Positions 62,273-64,000 of a DNA stretch of 64,000 nt are shown one piece after another; within the stretch, counting starts at the first letter, position 1; each line of letters begins with the position of its first letter. The notes beneath the pieces are model-generated. The model was not told the origin of the DNA. It saw nothing but the letters and a program-made list of their open reading frames with translations, and made no database searches. Origin of the DNA: Oleiharenicola sp. (GTDB taxonomy: Bacteria > Verrucomicrobiota > Verrucomicrobiia > Opitutales > Opitutaceae); assembly GCA_025363455.1 (NCBI GenBank), contig JANYDW010000027.1, positions 28,700 through 92,699 of the forward strand, in the 5' to 3' direction. Position numbers and translations under genes: made by a program.

Positions 62273-63763
62273 TCAAGCGGCCGCGACCCCGGCCATCAGC
62301 CGCATCAGGGTCGCCTCGCTGAAATCGGCGCGGGCGACCTCGCCGGCGATGCGGCCCTCGCGCATCACGAGGATGCGGCGGCAGAGGCCGATCAATTCGG
62401 GCAGCTCGGAGGAAACGACGAGCAGCGCCTTGCCCTCGCAAGCCAGCTCATCGAGCAACTGATAGATCTCGGCCTTGGCGCCGACGTCCACGCCGCGCGT
62501 GGGTTCGTCGATGAGCAACACGTCGCAGGAACGAGCCAGCCACTTGGCGAGGGCGATCTTCTGCTGGTTGCCGCCGCTCAGTCCGGCCGTGATGGATTCG
62601 AGCGAGGGAGCCTTCACGCGCAGGCGCTGGCTGTAGCGTTGGGTGAGCGCGTGCTCGGCGGCACGGTTGACCCAGCCGAGGCGCGACAGGGCGGGCAAGG
62701 TGGCGAGGGCGGTATTCTCACGGCAGTTGAGGCCGAGCACGAGGCCCTGGCGCTTGCGATCCTCGGGCACGAGGCCCACCCCGGCCGCGAGGGCGGACTC
62801 GATCGAGCCGGGCCGCAGCAGCTTGCCGTCCACCGTGATCGCCCCGGTGGCGTCGGGGTCGAGGCCGAAGATGGCCTGCACGACCTCGCTGCGGCCGGCG
62901 CCAACGATGCCGGCCACACCGACGATCTCGCCGGCGCGAACCGTGAGGTTGATGTCGGAGAATTTCCCCGGCGAACCGAGCGACTTCACCTGCAGCCGCT
63001 CGGCGGCGGATTCGCGGGCAAGGTGGTTGGGCGTGGCGATGAGCAACTCGCGGCCGATCATCTGGGTGACGACGCGGTGCGGCGTCGTCTCCGCGATGCG
63101 TTCGGTGGCGACGTGTTTGCCATCGCGCAGCACCGTGATGTTGTCGCAGAGGGCGAAAAGTTCCTCGATCCGATGGGAGACGTAGATGAGCGTGATCCCG
63201 CGGGACTTTAATTCACGGACCAGCTTGAAAAGTTCGGCCGTCTCGGTGGCGGAAAGCGAGCTGGTGGGTTCATCCATGACGATGACCTTGGCGCCGGTGC
63301 CCACGGCGGCGGCGATTTGGACGAGCTGCTCGCGACCGGTGGAAAGCGTGCCGATAATGACGTCGGGATCGATGTCGGCGCCGATGGTTGCGAGCATGGC
63401 CTTGGCGCGGGCCCGCAACTCGCCCCGTTGCACGAAACCGGCACGGCGCGGCAGATCACCGAGGCAGAGGTTCTCGGCGACACTCATGTTAGGGCAGAAG
63501 GCGAGCTCCTGATGCACCATGGCGACGCCCAAGTCGCGGGCGGCGAGCGGCGACTGCGGGGCGATAATCCGGCCGTCCAGGTGAATCTGGCCGCCGTCGG
63601 CAGTGTGTACGCCGGCGAGGATCTTGCCGAGCGTGCTCTTGCCCGCGCCGTTTTCGCCGATGAGGGCATGGCAGGTGCCGCGTTCCACGCCAAAGCCGAC
63701 CCCGTCGAGCGCGACCACGCCGGGGAAGCGCTTGGTGAGGCCGTGAAATTCGAGGAAGGGCAC
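62273..63763 (-). CDS. Sugar ABC transporter ATP-binding protein (RbsA/MglA/XylG type)
   Basis: This 496-residue protein starts at GTG 63763 (MPFLEFHGLTKRFPGVVALD) and has two fused ABC domains. Domain 1 holds Walker A GENGAGKSTLGKIL, signature LSTGREQLVQIAA and Walker B VIVMDEPTSSL. Domain 2 has the degenerate Walker A of this family (GVAGIVGAGRSEVVQAIFG) and signature LSGGNQQKIALAKWL with LLIDEPTRGVDVGAK. Such proteins drive uptake of ribose, xylose, arabinose or galactose with a single permease type. In this context pentose import is likely. Permease and binding-protein genes are not in the window. Its 3' end is duplicated at 56528-56757. Confidence 0.93.
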   Translation of the reverse strand: MPFLEFHGLTKRFPGVVALDGVGFGVERGTCHALIGENGAGKSTLGKILAGVHTADGGQIHLDGRIIAPQSPLAARDLGVAMVHQELAFCPNMSVAENLCLGDLPRRAGFVQRGELRARAKAMLATIGADIDPDVIIGTLSTGREQLVQIAAAVGTGAKVIVMDEPTSSLSATETAELFKLVRELKSRGITLIYVSHRIEELFALCDNITVLRDGKHVATERIAETTPHRVVTQMIGRELLIATPNHLARESAAERLQVKSLGSPGKFSDINLTVRAGEIVGVAGIVGAGRSEVVQAIFGLDPDATGAITVDGKLLRPGSIESALAAGVGLVPEDRKRQGLVLGLNCRENTALATLPALSRLGWVNRAAEHALTQRYSQRLRVKAPSLESITAGLSGGNQQKIALAKWLARSCDVLLIDEPTRGVDVGAKAEIYQLLDELACEGKALLVVSSELPELIGLCRRILVMREGRIAGEVARADFSEATLMRLMAGVAAA

Positions 63764-63788
63764 GTTGAGATTGCAGGTCGGGCCCGGC

Positions 63789-64000
63789 CTAACGCGGGAG
63801 AGGGATGCGCTTGAACTCTTTCAACGGGGCGCGGCCCTTCGCCGCCATGAGTTCGTCGTAGGCGACCTGCTGAAGGGCGCTGGCCTCGGCCGGTGAAACA
63901 CCAAGTTCGAACGCGCTGCGTTCGCCCTTACCGAGCGAGCGGGGATCAAGGCCGGTGATGTCGCCGAACTCCACCAGCGCCGCGAGATAGTAGCCGTGGG
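63789..64000 (-). CDS. C-terminal fragment of an unidentified gene cut by the window edge
   Basis: The frame is open to base 64000 and reads HGYYLAALVEFGDITGLDPR, then LGKGERSAFELGVSPAEASA and ends KEFKRIPLPR. The ATG at 63974 is internal. The H-G-Y-Y-L-A-A-L-V start resembles the late His block of SGNH-type hydrolases, but too little is visible for a firm call. It is 25 bases upstream of the sugar ABC ATPase on the same strand and probably in the same operon. Confidence 0.55.
   Translation of the reverse strand, partial: HGYYLAALVEFGDITGLDPRSLGKGERSAFELGVSPAEASALQQVAYDELMAAKGRAPLKEFKRIPLPR

Overview
The window looks like chromosomal DNA of a free-living, polysaccharide-degrading Verrucomicrobiota, most probably an Opitutaceae relative. 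I infer this from the GC-rich coding style, giant CRTAC1-like proteins (VCBS/FG-GAP plus ASPIC/UnbV), an ECF sigma factor next to a Ser/Thr kinase, TonB-dependent receptors with the DDFVVTASK style of TonB box, and a divergent type II secretion operon. Several palindromic intergenic repeat families are scattered throughout. No database search was possible, so names rest on motifs and gene order.

Region 1 (1-24.1 kb) is an accessory cluster of large exported repeat proteins. It holds two paralogous minus-strand cassettes in which a VCBS protein and a TPR protein overlap by ATGA (4318-1176 and 24088-21324). The first cassette also has a GT-C/STT3-like membrane protein in front. Between the cassettes, on the plus strand, lie two giant two-lobed CRTAC1-like proteins, a third CRTAC1-like gene broken by an IS481-type element and a 1-nt deletion, an exported protein of unknown function, and an SGNH-hydrolase/TPR fusion coupled to one of the giants.

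Region 2 (24.3-33.8 kb) is a type II secretion locus: gspE and gspF on minus, and gspG-H-I-J-K-L-M plus a small exported protein on plus. Between the two arms a head-to-head junction has removed the 5' half of the secretin gene gspD and the 5' part of a plus-strand gene. The locus as read here cannot make a full secretin.

Region 3 (33.9-42.4 kb) carries a zinc metallopeptidase, mscL, a DHFR-like reductase, a ketoglutarate-semialdehyde-type aldehyde dehydrogenase, and a low-GC island with a winged-helix/nucleotidyltransferase pair (toxin-antitoxin-like). The island lies between imperfect direct repeats, close to an initiator tRNA-Met gene with an unusual acceptor end. A DUF4380-like protein follows.

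Region 4 (42.4-54.4 kb) is an arabinan/arabinoxylan utilisation locus: a LacI regulator, two GH51 arabinofuranosidases, a GH43 endo-arabinanase and a TonB-dependent receptor. An ECF sigma factor/Ser-Thr kinase pair sits inside it.

Region 5 (54.4-64 kb) starts with a complete, AT-richer type II restriction-modification system (BglII/BamHI-like nuclease, controller protein with C-boxes, divergent beta-class methylase) next to a 3' fragment of a sugar ABC-transporter ATPase gene. A FecI-FecR-FecA-like signalling operon follows, whose receptor appears to be an in-frame fusion with a second buried signal peptide. The window ends with the intact sugar ABC ATPase and a truncated upstream gene.
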